Under the pieces are notes generated by a model. That model made no database searches, was not told the DNA's origin, and saw only the letters and a list, made by a program, of their open reading frames with translations. Shown here one piece after another: positions 6,229 through 7,114 of a stretch of 7,114 nucleotides of DNA; the stretch's first letter is position 1; each line of letters starts with the position of its first letter. Made by a program: the position numbers and the translations under genes. The stretch is from Bacteroidia bacterium (GTDB lineage Bacteria > Bacteroidota > Bacteroidia > Flavobacteriales > Flavobacteriaceae), in assembly GCA_030431085.1 (NCBI GenBank), contig JAUIJW010000123.1:1-7114 (forward strand). Reading direction: 5' to 3'.

Positions 6229-6600
6229 TTAATTGAGCTCAAAACCCGATACTTTTTCAATGTTAACCACCTTATACAAATCACCTCCAGCAATATTTTC
6301 TATCACATTAACCACTTCATTTTCTGACAATTGATTAACGTCAACAATAATTTGACCTTTTTTATCTTCAAAATCTACTTCAGCAAATTTCACTCCTTGG
6401 CTTTTCACCAACTTAGATTCAATTAACTTGGCGCAACCTATTTCACAGGTCATTCCTTCAATATCAACCTCTAGATTGATTAAATTTTCGGCAATAACAT
6501 CATTGGTTTGAACGGGTTGACTTGTCTCTTTTTGGTCTTTACATGAAAAAGTAATCATGGTACTTACCAATAATAAAAAAAGGGCTTTACTTAAATTCAT
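6229..6600 (-). CDS. HMA-like (heavy-metal-associated) domain lipoprotein with CxxxC motif
   Basis: The 123-residue product starts with a lipoprotein signal peptide (MNLSK, hydrophobic core 6-17, ITFSC with Cys20), followed by a polar linker rich in Gln/Thr/Asn. A single HMA-like ferredoxin fold spans about 42-112. It starts with LEVDIEGMTCEIGC, where C52 and C56 take the place of the usual GMTCxxC metal-binding pair but with three residues between the cysteines. The rest follows the fold: a helix (57-65), a strand AEVDFEDKKGQIIVDV (73-88) and a second helix (91-102). The family binds Cu(I) or similar soft metals, but metal binding by the wider-spaced motif is inference. The signal peptide puts the domain on the periplasmic side, unlike cytosolic CopZ-type chaperones. 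It is divergent from the EamA gene with 58 bases between starts, and an exact TAnnTTTG box lies 24 bases upstream. Confidence 0.85.
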   Translation of the reverse strand: MNLSKALFLLLVSTMITFSCKDQKETSQPVQTNDVIAENLINLEVDIEGMTCEIGCAKLIESKLVKSQGVKFAEVDFEDKKGQIIVDVNQLSENEVVNVIENIAGGDLYKVVNIEKVSGFELN

Positions 6601-6623
6601 CTCAGGTATATTTTATAACTATG

Positions 6624-6631
6624 CAAAGTTA
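6624..6631 (-). promoter_or_regulatory. -7 promoter box of the HMA-like lipoprotein gene
   Basis: The minus strand has TAACTTTG, an exact TAnnTTTG match, 23 bases before the ATG. The -33 position is A/T-rich and has no clear TTG; the TTG closest to the box is too near. A TATATTTT on the opposite strand (6607-6614) might serve the EamA gene but is weaker. Confidence 0.5.
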
Positions 6632-6658
6632 TTACAAAAAACATTTTTATTATAAATT

Positions 6659-7114
6659 ATGCTCAATAAAAACAATAAATGGCTCATATTATTTGTTTTA
6701 GCTTTAGTTTGGGGGAGTTCTTTTATTTTAATGAAAAAAGCCTTAGTAACTCTTAGCCCTATACAAGTTGGAGCGTTGAGAATTATCATTACAGCCATAG
6801 CACTTTTTACAGTTGGTATAAAAGGATTTAGGGCTGTTACTCAAAAACAATGGTTTTATATTTTTATTACCTCATTATTGGGTACTTTTTTTCCCGTATT
6901 TCTATTTGCTTATGCAGTAGACCATATAGATAGCTCTATCACATCTATACTCAATGCCCTCACCCCACTCAACACCCTCATTGTTGGTGCCCTCATATTT
7001 GGATTTCCATTTATAAAAAAACAATTTATTGGTATTATTTTAGGACTAATTGGGGCACTTATTTTAATCCTAAAAGGTGCAGAAATTAACCCTTCTCAAA
7101 ATTATTGGTTTGCC
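6659..7114 (+). CDS. EamA/DMT-family transporter, N-terminal half (3' end outside window)
   Basis: Predicted inner-membrane permease of the drug/metabolite transporter superfamily; the substrate cannot be told from sequence. From the ATG at 6659 there are 152 open codons to the right edge. The first EamA repeat (about 8-138) is complete, with five hydrophobic segments (about 8-24, 35-54, 66-87, 93-116, 121-139). Typical motifs are LVWGSSFILMKKAL (16-29), SPIQVGALR (33-41), SSITSILNALTPL (92-104) and the glycine-rich last helix GIILGLIGALILILKG (125-140). Full-length members run about 290-300 residues with a second similar repeat, so about half is missing. The leader is A/T-rich with no Shine-Dalgarno sequence. 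The gene is divergent from the HMA-like lipoprotein. Confidence 0.92.
   Translation, partial: MLNKNNKWLILFVLALVWGSSFILMKKALVTLSPIQVGALRIIITAIALFTVGIKGFRAVTQKQWFYIFITSLLGTFFPVFLFAYAVDHIDSSITSILNALTPLNTLIVGALIFGFPFIKKQFIGIILGLIGALILILKGAEINPSQNYWFA

Noticed and set aside
6607..6614. TATATTTT on the plus strand as the EamA gene promoter
   Set aside because: It lacks the conserved final G and a -33 partner in an AT-rich stretch where such matches arise by chance.

Overview
The window looks like chromosomal DNA from a gliding-type member of Bacteroidota, most likely Flavobacteriaceae. Three things point there: the gene block mutY-ssb-gldE-gldD, whose gld genes are known only from this phylum; promoter-like boxes of the Bacteroidota form TAnnTTTG; and AT-rich DNA with A/T-rich leaders that lack Shine-Dalgarno sequences. 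There is no sign of phage, insertion sequences, CRISPR, tRNA or rRNA, and no gene-free stretch longer than about 155 bases.

Left part (1-353): the N-terminal three quarters of an HU-type nucleoid protein gene run off the left edge on the minus strand. A 121-base divergent promoter region separates it from mutY.

Centre (354-4844): five plus-strand genes form a compact block. These are mutY (A/G-mismatch adenine glycosylase), ssb (single-strand binding protein), gldE (CNNM/CBS/CorC membrane protein), gldD (gliding lipoprotein) and a Cox15/CtaA-type heme A synthase. Spacing tightens along the block: 35 bases, 25 bases, a 1-base overlap and an 8-base overlap. ssb has its own promoter-like box, so the block may be read both from mutY and from ssb. 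It joins DNA maintenance, assembly of the gliding/type IX secretion machinery and aerobic respiration, probably through conserved neighbourhood rather than shared function. A bidirectional hairpin ends it.

Right part (4892-6600): three consecutive minus-strand genes encode small lipoproteins. One is an Ala/Asp/Glu-rich hendecad-repeat protein with a four-cysteine tail. The second carries the same 11-residue repeat fused to a SYLF (Ysc84-type) lipid-binding domain. The third has a periplasmic-side HMA-like domain with a CxxxC motif. The shared repeat in the first two is the most unusual feature of the window. I infer, without proof, that the trio acts at the cell envelope.

Right edge (6659-7114): the first half of an EamA/DMT-family transporter gene starts divergently from the HMA lipoprotein and is cut by the window end.
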